From Puniceicoccaceae bacterium K14 (lineage in GTDB: Bacteria; Verrucomicrobiota; Verrucomicrobiia; Opitutales; Opitutaceae), in contig JAKYXN010000027.1 in the NCBI GenBank assembly GCA_022538095.1, positions 1-64,000 on the forward strand: a stretch of DNA of 64,000 bases. The letters run 5' to 3'. The position numbers and the translations under genes are program-made. Shown in pieces: positions 43,483 to 52,820 of the stretch. Every line of letters begins with the position of its first letter. The first letter of the stretch is position 1. The notes under the pieces are model-generated. The model was not told the origin of the DNA. It did not search any database and saw only the letters and a list, made by a program, of their open reading frames with translations.

Positions 43483-46400
43483 ATGAGACGTTCTTTAGAA
43501 ATTGCATTTGCTCTAATATTTAAAAGTGCCCTAATTGGGGGATTTTCAGCTACATTGTCAGCTGTTGATACGGACAATGACGGAATAGATGATGACTTCG
43601 ACTTGTTTCCTAATGACCCACTTGAATGGAGTGACTTTGACCGAGACGGTGTGGGGAATAACTCCGATACTTTACAAGAGTTCAATGACGGAGCAGAGTA
43701 TGAGTTTTCCGAGGGGCACGAAAACCCCTTTTGGTACTCTTTTCGGGTTAACAATGCTACCTTGAATATTTCAGGGGGGATTCTCGAAGGGCAAACTCTT
43801 GATAATGTTTGGGATACCTGGGTGGGTGGCAATGCTGCCGGGCAGCGTGGCGTTGTGAATATGTCAGGTGGAGATGTTACGATGAATTTCATCGAAATCG
43901 CTCGTGGAGCTGGCTCTGAAGGTGCTTTCTACCAAAGTGGCGGGGCATTAAAACTTCCCTCTGAATCGCGTAAGAATCCTTACAATTTCTTTATCGGAGG
44001 AAATGACGGTGGAACTGGAGGAATAGGTATGTATGAAATTCGAGGTGGCTCGATAGCCACCAGAGGGGGAGTGGAAATTATTTCTGCTGGTTCTGTGTTC
44101 AGCGTTGTTGGGTCCGGACCTGAATCAATCGCGTTGGGTAGCATCGATTTGGAAAATACGCATCCTGGTACGCGCGATGACATGAATTACGATGGAGCTT
44201 GGTTGCAGCAACCTGGAGCAATTTTGCAGTTGGCTATAGATCAAGGGGGCCTTACTCCAATTATCCTTGATGGGCCAAGTTCGGGTGCTCGTTTCGAAGA
44301 AGGAGCTCTTCTCGATTTGAGTTTTACTGGCGATGCCATTGAGGGGAGTTGGGTGGCTATGCAATGGGTTGGTGGACTTGAAGACCTTGGTTTGTCTGTG
44401 GTTGCGGATGACGCTATTGAGGGCTGGAGTTTTTCTTTTGAGGACCGAGATAGCGCGGTTGTTGGAGATGACACTCTGATTGTTTCGTTCGAACCGTTTG
44501 ACCCAGCGGACCATCTCATAAAAGATGCCGAAGAAAGTTTGAAAATTGAATTCTCGTTTAGCGATCCATTCCGTTTTACGATTGATACAATTGATGGACC
44601 GAGATCAATTCCAGGAGACGTTATATTCGCCGAAGGATCGATCCTCGATATTAGCTTGAACAGGGGCGAAGTTGAAGAGGGGAGCTGGATCGTTTTCCAA
44701 TGGGAAGGCAGTTTAAATGATAACGGACTGCAGCTTAGTGCAGACGATGTGGCTGCGGGGTGGAGCTTTTCGTACGAAGACAATGGTATAAGCGAGAATG
44801 GCTTAGATACCTTAATCCTTACATACAAAACTCCAATTGATGTAAGTTTAGGGCGGACGTTTCAACACCCAGGGCTCGTACATAAACGGAGCGACTTGGA
44901 TCGAGCCAAATACAATATTGAAGCGGGGCTAGAGCCCTGGGCTTCTTCTTTTGCTGAGTTGGCAGCAAACCCATTTTCCAGTTATGATTACGATGTCGCG
45001 GGTGACCCTAGTTGGGAGCTTTTGAATCGAGAGAACCCAAGAATTCGTGGAAATGAATTTCAGTCGGATTTTGAGGCAGCCTATCAAAATTCTCTCATGT
45101 GGTATTTTACGGGCGACCAACGACACGCGGATAAGGCGATAGAAATTTTGAATACGTGGAGCAATTTGAAGTATGTAACGGGTATCCCGTTGGGGGCAGG
45201 TATCTACGGGCATCAAATGTTGCAATCCGCCGAAATTATAAGAAATACAAATGCCGGTTGGAAAGAAGAGGATATAAAGAAATTTGAAGCGATGCTCTTG
45301 TATCCGGGTTACTCAAACGAACAAGCCCCGGTTACTGACCTAGCGAATGATCGAGTTTCGTTCTATTGGAAATGCTATGTGGGTGATTCTAGTAGGGCGG
45401 GGAATCAAGATGCGTCGTGCTACCTCACTTTGATGGCGATTGGGGTCTTTTTAGACAATGCGATAATATACGAGCGTGGACTTCGGTATTTTAGAGATCA
45501 GCCGCACAATGACTTTGATTTACCTTATCCGTCAGGTCCTCACATTTCAACTACAGTTTCTTTAGAGACTCCTTATCAAATTTCTTGGAATTTCGTAAAA
45601 GACGACTCTATTGAAGACTATGGGTTCGATGGTGTATTGACTAATTACATCATTCCTAGTGGGCAAACACAGGAAACATCTAGGGATCAGTCTCACACTT
45701 TTTTAGGGATAAGTTTTTTGACTCGTGCAGCGGAAATTGCCTGGAACCAAGGAGACGATCTCTATGGTTGGGCTGATGATCGCCTGTTGTCGGGGTATGA
45801 ATACAACGGACGTTACAATGCTTCCTTTTTGCGGTCATATGAAGATCAGCCTGAGCCGTGGGAACCTTCAGTTGAGTCAGGAGAATTCGAGCAAATTGAA
45901 TCGCGTACAGGACGAACGACTTCACTGGCACCGAACCCTTGGGTCGGAGCAGACCTGACGCGCCCTTCTCGTGGGAATAGTGCCTTTATTGGTCGGCCGT
46001 TTTTTGAAATGCCTCTTAGTCATTATAAATATAGAACGAATCTCGATGAAGAAGACTACAAGTGGCTCCAACGTATAGTCGATATTAGCATTGAAGAAAA
46101 AGGCGGTTTCGAAGGGATGTCTGCAACTACATTAGATGCAACTGGTTTCGGGGCAATGAGTCATAGGCGAGGAGTGGGAATGGCTGGAGATCCAGTTGGA
46201 GAATTCAATGGAAATGTTCCGGAGTTCAATATTCCATTTATCCCAGGAATCGTTGAAGCAGAAAATTTCGATTTCTACATTCAAGAAGCGGGAGGTGGTG
46301 AAGGAATTACTTACCATGATTCTGATGATACGAATACTGGCGGAGAATACCGAATAGAGGAAGCTGTTGATATTGAGGTATGCTCGGAAGGTGGTTTTAA

Positions 46401-47631
46401 TTTAACTAATATGGAAAATGGAGAGTGGATTACTTACACTGTTCATGTTCCTGTATCAGGAGACTACAATATATCTGTGCGCTATGCGTCTGTTTCAGGT
46501 GAAGGTAGCATTCGATTTGCCTTCGCCGGAAGTGATGTGACCGGAGATGAATCATTACCCGCGACAGGTTCAGAGACTAACTGGAGTACGCATACAGTTG
46601 CGGAAAACGTTTCGATTGAAAAGGGCGTACAAGCGATGCGTCTATTCGTATCCGGAGACTCTAATGCTTATCTTTTAAATTCGATGATTCTTGAGCTTGT
46701 GACTTCTGATTTGACGACCAGATTCCAAGCGGAGGATTTTGGAACGGGTCGAGGTGTATCCATTGGAGAGTCTACAGATGAAGGTGGAGGGAGCATTATC
46801 GAATCGGCCCAAAGTGGATCCTGGTCTCAATATGACAGCATTTTCTTAGGGACAGCTTCTAAAATGAAATTTCGTGTTGCTCGCCCGGAAGGCACACCTT
46901 CTGGACGAATAGATATTCGATTAGGAGACCAAGGCGGTGAAATCGTTGGTTCAGTTGAAGTTCCAGTCACTGGTGGTTGGGATCAATGGGCAACTATTGA
47001 GACTGTCATTGGGTCAGCTGATGGAGCGAACAATGTCTTTTTGGTATACGAACAGAACGACAACTCAGCCCGTGCTCCCTTGTTTAATTTCAATTGGTTC
47101 GAACTTGGTTTTCTTGATACGGCGAAAGGACTTAAGGTTGAGGCTTTGGAAGGGGATCAAGCAACCATTTCTTGGGAGCCGGCGAAAGGTGCGACAGGCT
47201 ATTCTCTAAAACGTTCGAATCTCAGTGGTGGTCCTTATGATGAGATAGGATTTCTGAGTTCTACAGAAAGAAGCTTTTTGGATACGAACGTTGAGGAAGG
47301 GACTCAGTATTTCTACATTGTTAACTCTATCTACAATGATACAGAGGGAGTGGCTTCAGAGGAATTAATTGTGATTCCTTCGAAGGCTGTTAACTTGGAA
47401 GAGGCAAGTCTCTATGTCATGCGAAGAGTGGAAAATAATAGTCTTGCGATTTTGATTCCCAATACAGAAATCGGTCATGTCTACACATTGCAAAAGACAA
47501 GCTCATTAGAGGAACCTGTTTGGGAATATGTCGGCGAAGCTTTAGAAGGAACGGGTGGTGAGTTAGAAATAGAACTGCCTATCGATTCGTTCGATCCATC
47601 GATGTATTACCAATTGGAGGTTTCTCGCTAG
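43483..47631 (+). CDS. Giant secreted alginate-lyase-type protein with CBM6 and FN3 modules (copy A)
   Basis: Secreted polysaccharide lyase candidate of 1382 residues, starting at ATG 43483 (signal MRRSLEIAFALIFKSALIGG...ATLSA). Residues ~30-65 hold TSP3-like calcium repeats (DTDNDGIDDDFDLFPNDP, DFDRDGVGNNSD). Then a beta-strand-rich region (~80-450) resembling adhesin/autotransporter repeats, containing two copies of an ~85-residue module ending in GWSFSFED or GWSFSYED. The catalytic toroid begins FQHPGLVHKRSDLDRAKYN (Phe460) to about 890; its signature is QETSRDQSHTFLGISFL with Arg734 and His738. CBM6-like modules start at ~924 (VEAENFDF) and ~1081 (FQAEDFG), FN3 at ~1217, and a C-terminal domain ends YYQLEVSR. 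PL5/PL38-like alginate lyase superfamily is my best assignment; alginate itself is not proven. Confidence 0.85.
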   Translation: MRRSLEIAFALIFKSALIGGFSATLSAVDTDNDGIDDDFDLFPNDPLEWSDFDRDGVGNNSDTLQEFNDGAEYEFSEGHENPFWYSFRVNNATLNISGGILEGQTLDNVWDTWVGGNAAGQRGVVNMSGGDVTMNFIEIARGAGSEGAFYQSGGALKLPSESRKNPYNFFIGGNDGGTGGIGMYEIRGGSIATRGGVEIISAGSVFSVVGSGPESIALGSIDLENTHPGTRDDMNYDGAWLQQPGAILQLAIDQGGLTPIILDGPSSGARFEEGALLDLSFTGDAIEGSWVAMQWVGGLEDLGLSVVADDAIEGWSFSFEDRDSAVVGDDTLIVSFEPFDPADHLIKDAEESLKIEFSFSDPFRFTIDTIDGPRSIPGDVIFAEGSILDISLNRGEVEEGSWIVFQWEGSLNDNGLQLSADDVAAGWSFSYEDNGISENGLDTLILTYKTPIDVSLGRTFQHPGLVHKRSDLDRAKYNIEAGLEPWASSFAELAANPFSSYDYDVAGDPSWELLNRENPRIRGNEFQSDFEAAYQNSLMWYFTGDQRHADKAIEILNTWSNLKYVTGIPLGAGIYGHQMLQSAEIIRNTNAGWKEEDIKKFEAMLLYPGYSNEQAPVTDLANDRVSFYWKCYVGDSSRAGNQDASCYLTLMAIGVFLDNAIIYERGLRYFRDQPHNDFDLPYPSGPHISTTVSLETPYQISWNFVKDDSIEDYGFDGVLTNYIIPSGQTQETSRDQSHTFLGISFLTRAAEIAWNQGDDLYGWADDRLLSGYEYNGRYNASFLRSYEDQPEPWEPSVESGEFEQIESRTGRTTSLAPNPWVGADLTRPSRGNSAFIGRPFFEMPLSHYKYRTNLDEEDYKWLQRIVDISIEEKGGFEGMSATTLDATGFGAMSHRRGVGMAGDPVGEFNGNVPEFNIPFIPGIVEAENFDFYIQEAGGGEGITYHDSDDTNTGGEYRIEEAVDIEVCSEGGFNLTNMENGEWITYTVHVPVSGDYNISVRYASVSGEGSIRFAFAGSDVTGDESLPATGSETNWSTHTVAENVSIEKGVQAMRLFVSGDSNAYLLNSMILELVTSDLTTRFQAEDFGTGRGVSIGESTDEGGGSIIESAQSGSWSQYDSIFLGTASKMKFRVARPEGTPSGRIDIRLGDQGGEIVGSVEVPVTGGWDQWATIETVIGSADGANNVFLVYEQNDNSARAPLFNFNWFELGFLDTAKGLKVEALEGDQATISWEPAKGATGYSLKRSNLSGGPYDEIGFLSSTERSFLDTNVEEGTQYFYIVNSIYNDTEGVASEELIVIPSKAVNLEEASLYVMRRVENNSLAILIPNTEIGHVYTLQKTSSLEEPVWEYVGEALEGTGGELEIELPIDSFDPSMYYQLEVSR

Positions 47632-47841
47632 AAAGTATAATCCAGACCTGCCAAAAGGGTTAAAAATTTACACGAGGTTCTTTTTTCTGGAAGCATTTTG
47701 ATCTAAGTGCTTACTTACCAGTTTAAGTACGGTAATTTTTGAAATCGTTAGGTTGCTGCTTTCGTATGTTAGTGAGGGCCACTAGCAAAATTGAAAATTT
47801 CGATGCCCTAGTATTACTGTTCCCCAATTTAAATTCTCGTT

Positions 47842-50800
47842 ATGATTTATATATCGTCTTTTTTGAAAACGTTTTCTTTTGCAGCCCTTATCGGGGCGGC
47901 TAGCACTACCTCTTTGTTAGGTGTTGACTTTGTTTGGAATAATGCGGGAGGCGACAATGATTTCACGAACGCTGATAATTGGGATGGAGGGGTAGTTCCA
48001 GTAGGGACTGGAAATTTTGCCCATGTAAACGAGACAGGCGAAGACCGGGTTATTGTCAGTGACGGATCCAACCAAAACCTAAGTGCAATCTCCATCGGTA
48101 TAGGAGGAGAAGGTGAAATGGAGGTTACGGGAGGGGCTTTTGTTGCAACTTCGAATTCCAATCATATTTCCCGAATTGGCGAAGCTGGAGGCAGTGGAAC
48201 TTTAAATCAGAGTGGTGGAACAGTGACCATAAATGCTCTGTATATGGGGTTCCAGGCGGATTCTGTCGGGATCTACAATCTTACGGGTGGAGATTGTGTT
48301 ATAGCGCGAGGTCAAAATGGTGCGAGTCTTTTTGTGGGCAATATAGGAGAGGGAACGTTTGAAATTTCTGGAGGCTCATTATTGACTCGGTCAGTTTTGC
48401 AATTAGCTCCGAACAACGGTACGGGTGTATTCAGTGTGGTTGGTTCGGCGGCAACCGAGATTGGCATTGGCAGCCAAGGGAGTGTCGATGGAGGATGGAT
48501 CCAAGGTGGGAATGGAACCTTGAAGGTTGCTATTGATGACGGAGGGTTGACCAAAATTTTCGTTGACGACATCGACGATGGAACTGTTGGAGGAAACGTT
48601 ACGTTTGAAAGCGGGGCTTTGTTGGACGTAGAATATATAGGTTCGGGGGATTTAACAGACGGCAGTTGGGTCGTGATGGAGTGGGAAGGCTCTTTGGAGG
48701 ATTTCGGACTAACGCTCGATGCGAATGATGCGATTTTAGGATGGAGTTTTGCTTTTGAGGACAGAGGTGTAAATGGCGATGTTGAAGGCCCTGATACACT
48801 CGTGCTCAACTATGAACCATTGGTTGATGGAGAGCATCTAATTAAGCAAGACGGTGAGACTTTAGACGTTAGCATAGCCTTTGGCGACACAGATGTAATT
48901 ACAGTTGATGGGACCGAAGGAGTAGGCTCGGTTGTGGGGAATGCTATTTTTGCAGAAGGAGCAATCCTGGATGTGAGTTATACAGGTGAGCTGGTTGAAG
49001 GAAGTTGGACAATTTTTGACTGGCAAGGGACTTTGTCAGACAATGGATTGGCTTTGTCGCCCGAGGACGAAGAAGAAGGGTGGAAAATTTCATACGAAGA
49101 CAATGGAGTTAATAGTGAAGGTTTGGATACGCTTGTATTGAGTTTTTCTGAGCCTGAAATTCTTAGCACTAATCGGAAATTTCAACATCCAGGTTTGATG
49201 CACAACAAAACGGACTTGGATCGAGTTAAATTTAATATACAGGCAGGAATCGAGCCTTGGGCTACGCAATTTTCATCCTTAGCTGCCGACGAGTTTTCGA
49301 GCTATGATTACTCAGTGCAGGGTAACGAAAGTATCACTTATCTTAATCGTGAAAACCCACCGGTTAATAGGAACCAGTTCCAAAACGATTTTACTGCAGC
49401 GTACCAAAACGCATTAATGTGGTATTTCACTGAAGACCAGCGACATGCTGATAAGGCTATCGAAATTCTTAATACTTGGAACAATTTGACACATGTTGAT
49501 GGTATCCCTTTGGGGTCAGGAATCTACGGGTGGGGTATGCTTCAGTCAGCCGAAATCATCAAGAGTACTAACGCTGGCTGGAAAGAAGAAGATATTCAGA
49601 AATTCAAGGATATGCTGGTGTACCCAGGATACTCGACTACGGAACCTGCGACAGGCGAAGTTACTTTCTACTGGAAATGTTATGTAGGGGACCGCAATCG
49701 AGCGGGAAATCAGGATATGTCCTGTTACATGACATTGATGGCAATAGGGATTTTCATGGATAATGAAATTATTTACGATCGTGGTCTACGCTATCTCAAG
49801 GGCTTACCACATCGTGCTGATGATCTCCCTTATCCATCAGGGCCTTCTCGGCGTGTTGCCCTCACGGAAGAGACTCCCTATCAACAGATATTCAGCAATG
49901 AACAACTGAATACGATTGAAGATTATGGTTTCGACGGTGTTTTGACGAACTATATTCTTCCAAGTGGCCAGTGTATGGAGACTGCTCGAGACCAATCTCA
50001 CTCCATATTAGGAATGGGCTTCCTTAGCCGTGCGTCAGAAATGGCCTGGGTTCAAGGAGATGACTTATATGGCTTTGCTGATAATCGTTTACTTGCAGGA
50101 TGGGAGTATCATTGTCGCTATAATGCATCTTTTTTAAAGTCTTACCCAGATCAACTTACACCTTGGGAACCTACAGTTGAATCAGGGGAATATGAGATCA
50201 TGCCGACGCGGACCGGTAGATCTATCGGGTTGGCTCCGAATCCTTGGGTAGCTACTGATCTTACTCGTCAATCTCGCGGAGGTGCACTCATTGATAGGCA
50301 CTATATGGAAATGCCACTAAACCATTACATGGTTCGTGCGAATCTTGACCCGGAAGAATATAAATGGTTAGAGCGAGCGAGAGACCTCGATAGAGAAGAG
50401 CGGGGCGATTTTGAGACTAGATCGACCGGAAATTTAGCGATACCAAGCTATGGAACGGCAATGTTTACTCGTTTTGAAGGTATGGCTGGAGAACCAATTG
50501 GAGGATTTGATGGTGACTTTCCTCTACTGGAAACCCCATTTCTTCCTGGAAAAGTTGAGGCGGAAAACTATGACTATTATCAGCAGGAAGCTGGTGGGGG
50601 TGAAGGGCTAACTTATCACGACTCTGATGATGTGAATTCAGGTGGTGAATACCGGCTAAATAATGGTGTAGATATAGAAGTTTGTTCGGAAGGCGGCTTT
50701 AACTTAACCGAGCTTGAGGATGGGGAGTGGTTAACTTACACGGTTCACGTTCCGGTATCTGGCACTTATGCTGTTTCCGTTCGTTATGCTTCTGCTTCAG

Positions 50801-51933
50801 GCGGCGGAGCTATTCGGTTCGCTTTCAACGGTAGCGACGTAACCGGAGATGTATCTTTGCCAGCGACAGGGTCTGATGACACTTGGGCCACTCACACTGT
50901 AGCTGAAGACGTTTCGATTGGTAAGGGAGTTCAAGCGATGCGTGTTTACGTATCTGGAAGTTCCAGTGCCTACGATTTGAATTCGATGACTGTTGAGCTA
51001 TTGGAGTCGGAACTAACGACAAGAGTTCAAGCGGAGGATTTTGAAACGGAGCGAGGCACCTCTTTAGCCGAGAGTACAGACGAAGGTGAAGGAGACATGA
51101 TTGAATCAGCTCAAGCTGGTTCTTGGTCTCAATACAATAGCTTGTTTCTAGGAACAGGATCAAAATTGAAATTCCGAGTTGCCCGAGCTGACGGGACACC
51201 TTCTGGTCGAATAGATGTTCGCTTGGGCAGCCAAAGCGGCGAATTAGTAGGATCGGTTGACGTTCCAGTTACTGGAGGTTGGGATCAATGGGAGACCATT
51301 GAGACCTTCCTTAATGCAACGGAAGGAGGAAGCACTATTTATTTGGTTTACGAGCAGAATGATAATTCACCCCGAGCTGGCATGTTTAACCTTAATTGGT
51401 TCGAACTTGATTTTCTTGATGCAGCTGACGGCTTAGTTGTTGAATCTTTGTCTGAAAGCCAGACGGCTATTTCCTGGGGAGTTGTGGAAGGGGCAACTGG
51501 ATATTCTCTGAAACGTTCGGAATCTAGTGGAGGTCCTTATGAGGAAATTGCAGTATTGAATTCGGTGGGTACAAGCTTTGTGGATACGAATCTCGAGGAA
51601 GGTGTTCGGTATTATTACGTTGTAAACACTGTCTTCAATGATTTGGAAGGAGCGGCTTCAGAAGAACTTCTAGTTATTCCTTCTGGTGAGCTTGACCAAG
51701 ATGAGGCTTCGATCTATCTCCTGCGAAATAAAGAGGATAATAATGTAGTGGTGGTTATCCCGAATACGGAACTGGGCCATTTCTATCGATTACAGGCCGC
51801 TGATTCGCTGGAAGGATCAATTTGGGAATATCTTGGCGAGGCCTTGGAAGGAACTGGAGGCGAACTCAATATTGTACTGCCTTTCGAATCCTTCGACCCA
51901 TCGATGTTCTACCAATTAGAAGTTTCTCGATAG
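47842..51933 (+). CDS. Giant secreted alginate-lyase-type protein (copy B, tandem paralogue)
   Basis: Tandem paralogue of the preceding gene, 1363 residues. Signal peptide MIYISSFLKTFSFAALIGAA then STTSLLG. Unlike copy A it lacks the TSP3-like repeats and opens with FVWNNAGGDNDFTNADNWDG, the pattern of autotransporter-type beta-strand repeats. The double ~85-residue module recurs at ~245-425. The toroid domain starts FQHPGLMHNKTDLDRVKFN at residue 447 and carries METARDQSHSILGMGFLSRA (Arg716). CBM6-like modules start at ~905 and ~1062, FN3 at ~1198, C-terminus FYQLEVSR as in copy A. The catalytic parts look about two-thirds identical by eye. Both genes are separated by 210 bases; a perfect hairpin terminator follows this one, suggesting transcription ends here. 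Confidence 0.85.
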   Translation: MIYISSFLKTFSFAALIGAASTTSLLGVDFVWNNAGGDNDFTNADNWDGGVVPVGTGNFAHVNETGEDRVIVSDGSNQNLSAISIGIGGEGEMEVTGGAFVATSNSNHISRIGEAGGSGTLNQSGGTVTINALYMGFQADSVGIYNLTGGDCVIARGQNGASLFVGNIGEGTFEISGGSLLTRSVLQLAPNNGTGVFSVVGSAATEIGIGSQGSVDGGWIQGGNGTLKVAIDDGGLTKIFVDDIDDGTVGGNVTFESGALLDVEYIGSGDLTDGSWVVMEWEGSLEDFGLTLDANDAILGWSFAFEDRGVNGDVEGPDTLVLNYEPLVDGEHLIKQDGETLDVSIAFGDTDVITVDGTEGVGSVVGNAIFAEGAILDVSYTGELVEGSWTIFDWQGTLSDNGLALSPEDEEEGWKISYEDNGVNSEGLDTLVLSFSEPEILSTNRKFQHPGLMHNKTDLDRVKFNIQAGIEPWATQFSSLAADEFSSYDYSVQGNESITYLNRENPPVNRNQFQNDFTAAYQNALMWYFTEDQRHADKAIEILNTWNNLTHVDGIPLGSGIYGWGMLQSAEIIKSTNAGWKEEDIQKFKDMLVYPGYSTTEPATGEVTFYWKCYVGDRNRAGNQDMSCYMTLMAIGIFMDNEIIYDRGLRYLKGLPHRADDLPYPSGPSRRVALTEETPYQQIFSNEQLNTIEDYGFDGVLTNYILPSGQCMETARDQSHSILGMGFLSRASEMAWVQGDDLYGFADNRLLAGWEYHCRYNASFLKSYPDQLTPWEPTVESGEYEIMPTRTGRSIGLAPNPWVATDLTRQSRGGALIDRHYMEMPLNHYMVRANLDPEEYKWLERARDLDREERGDFETRSTGNLAIPSYGTAMFTRFEGMAGEPIGGFDGDFPLLETPFLPGKVEAENYDYYQQEAGGGEGLTYHDSDDVNSGGEYRLNNGVDIEVCSEGGFNLTELEDGEWLTYTVHVPVSGTYAVSVRYASASGGGAIRFAFNGSDVTGDVSLPATGSDDTWATHTVAEDVSIGKGVQAMRVYVSGSSSAYDLNSMTVELLESELTTRVQAEDFETERGTSLAESTDEGEGDMIESAQAGSWSQYNSLFLGTGSKLKFRVARADGTPSGRIDVRLGSQSGELVGSVDVPVTGGWDQWETIETFLNATEGGSTIYLVYEQNDNSPRAGMFNLNWFELDFLDAADGLVVESLSESQTAISWGVVEGATGYSLKRSESSGGPYEEIAVLNSVGTSFVDTNLEEGVRYYYVVNTVFNDLEGAASEELLVIPSGELDQDEASIYLLRNKEDNNVVVVIPNTELGHFYRLQAADSLEGSIWEYLGEALEGTGGELNIVLPFESFDPSMFYQLEVSR

Positions 51934-51956
51934 AGACAGAAATTTGTTAAAGGCAG

Positions 51957-51987
51957 AAGGAGTAAATTCAATGAATTTACTCCTTTT
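51957..51987 (+). terminator. Perfect long hairpin terminator after copy B
   Basis: AAGGAGTAAATTCA (51957-51970) is followed after one base by its exact reverse complement TGAATTTACTCCTT (51972-51985) and then TTG. The physical loop would be a few bases larger. It lies 24 bases after the stop codon. Confidence 0.8.
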
Positions 51988-52349
51988 GTAATTTAACTTA
52001 CGTTACAATTAAAATTCGAATCATTGTAAGTTCAGGATCTGCGGTTCTATGTTTTTAGCTGTTGCTCTCTCCAGGTTTTGTTCAGGAGGCCAACGAAATC
52101 TGAGTAGGCTTCGCTTGCGCGATCTGTAACTCGTTTTGAGTCTTGTTATGAGATCCTAGAATCCTTGGTCGATTCTACGGCTTCGCTTAGTTTGTTGCTG
52201 AGCAAGTTGAAAACAGTATCGATAATACAATCTACTCTGACGAGTTAACGATGGCTGTAGTCGATATCTAAAAGATGTTTTTAAGTCAAATCCACAAGTG
52301 CTTGTTAGAGGGGGCTCCCAACTGCTCAAAAGGTTTGCGTCCGTGGCGT
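51988..52349. other. Gene-free stretch with a possible coding remnant on the minus strand
   Basis: On the minus strand one frame is open from 52244 down to a TAG at 52047-52049 except for a single in-frame TAA at 52146-52148. Its translation looks protein-like on both sides of that stop (CIIDTVFNLLSNKLSEAVES, then RVTDRASEAYSDFVGLLNKT), but there is no start codon and I recognise no family. It may be a decayed small gene downstream of the thioredoxin gene, or chance. Confidence 0.25.
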
Positions 52350-52811
52350 TTAATGAGCCCTTGTTGAATGCTTCGATTGGTGGAGCAACTCAAGCAGGCG
52401 AATATAGTCTTCTGGTGTCGTTTCGAAATAGCCGTGGCGCCAGAGTTCTTTTCCCGAAAATGGGTCGTAAAGAATAACCGTCGGGAATGACGTAACTTCA
52501 AACTTAGCTTTTAACGTTTGGTTTTTGCGAAGGAGCTTGGGCGAAAGCTTTTTGCGTTGAGGAAAGTCGATTTTTGTAGGAATGACGATTTCTTCGATTT
52601 CCGTTTCAAAGTCCTTTTGAGCGAATACTTCTCGTTTGAGCTTGTGGCACCAGTGGCACCAATCTGATCCTGTGAAGAACAGAAGGATCAGTTTGTTCTC
52701 ATCGAGAGCTTTTTGTTGGGCTGAATTGTAGTTATCGAACCATTTTGCCTCGGCTGTGACTTGCCCAAGGTATAGTGCGACGCAGTAAAATAAAATTCGT
52801 GGAATGGTCAT
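52350..52811 (-). CDS. Secreted thioredoxin-like protein downstream of a TonB receptor
   Basis: A 153-residue periplasmic thioredoxin-like protein. The signal peptide is MTIPRILFYCVALYLGQVTA with cleavage near EAKWF. The active site is FFTGSDWCHWCHKLKREVF and the cis-Pro motif TSFPTVILYDPFSGKELW. The FTGSDWCHWC segment is identical to that of the protein at 13575-14003, though the rest is divergent. It follows the TonB receptor gene by only 9 bases on the same strand, implying an operon and a role in keeping or using thiols of the receptor or of its ligand; this coupling is inference. Confidence 0.9.
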   Translation of the reverse strand: MTIPRILFYCVALYLGQVTAEAKWFDNYNSAQQKALDENKLILLFFTGSDWCHWCHKLKREVFAQKDFETEIEEIVIPTKIDFPQRKKLSPKLLRKNQTLKAKFEVTSFPTVILYDPFSGKELWRHGYFETTPEDYIRLLELLHQSKHSTRAH

Positions 52812-52820
52812 GGCAGTCTA

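Noticed and set aside
43437-44828. Several long minus-strand frames (up to 195 codons) under the first giant lyase
   Set aside because: Ser/Pro-rich shadows of a biased coding sequence; no motifs.
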